From NCBI GenBank assembly GCA_945861845.1, contig CAMAWS010000015.1, forward strand, positions 1-15,720: a stretch of DNA of 15,720 bases, read 5' to 3'. This document shows, piece after piece, positions 15,720 to 15,720 of the stretch. The notes beneath the pieces were generated by a model. The model did not search any database, was not told where the DNA came from, and worked only from the letters and a program-made list of their open reading frames with translations. Source of the stretch: Candidatus Sulfopaludibacter sp. SbA3. Its GTDB lineage: Bacteria; Acidobacteriota; Terriglobia; 20CM-2-55-15. The stretch's first letter is position 1; every line of letters begins with the position of its first letter. A program made the translations under genes and the position numbers.

Positions 15720-15720
15720 C

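Noticed and set aside
1..15720. tRNA, rRNA, CRISPR, insertion sequence or integrase
   Set aside because: I looked for cloverleaf segments, regularly spaced repeats, and transposase or integrase motifs and saw none.

Overview
The window looks like part of an Acidobacteriota chromosome, probably from a soil organism. I infer this from three things: a long Oar-like TonB-dependent receptor with an N-terminal carboxypeptidase-regulatory-like domain, an adjacent DUF1549/DUF1553 + DUF1501 pair, and a split MacAB-like exporter with two separate permeases. No identity search was possible, so family names come from motifs and remembered family features.

Layout: almost everything is on the minus strand and is read from right to left. 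(A) 14123-9667: a four-gene exporter cluster made of a membrane-fusion adaptor, an ABC ATPase and two FtsX/MacB-type permeases. It is preceded by a perfect dyad and an extended -10 placed so close to the start codon that the mRNA may be leaderless. (B) 9636-7275: an arsenic operon, arsR - arsM - MIP channel - arsC, with a sigma70-like promoter overlapped by a TTCGAT/ATCGAA inverted repeat. No arsenite pump gene (acr3/arsB) is seen; the channel is the only candidate exit route. (C) 7231-3944: a 1095-residue TonB-dependent receptor starting 43 bases after arsC. (D) 3885-1: a broken outer-membrane-type gene, a small four-helix membrane protein, a DUF1549/DUF1553 protein with a CxxCH motif, and the 5' part of a DUF1501 gene that runs off the left edge.

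On the right, a PepSY-type membrane protein (plus strand, 14349-15269) converges on a DUF411 metal-binding protein (minus strand, 5' end cut by the window edge). A perfect 12-bp hairpin lies between them and probably ends both transcripts.

How the genes may work together: ArsC reduces arsenate to arsenite, ArsM methylates arsenite, the MIP channel could let arsenite out, and ArsR would repress the set. DUF411 proteins, PepSY proteins and the family of the broken barrel gene are often found near metal-handling genes, so the window may be a loose metal/metalloid island; this is inference. No tRNA, rRNA, CRISPR array, transposase or integrase was seen, and no stretch over 300 bases lacks a gene.
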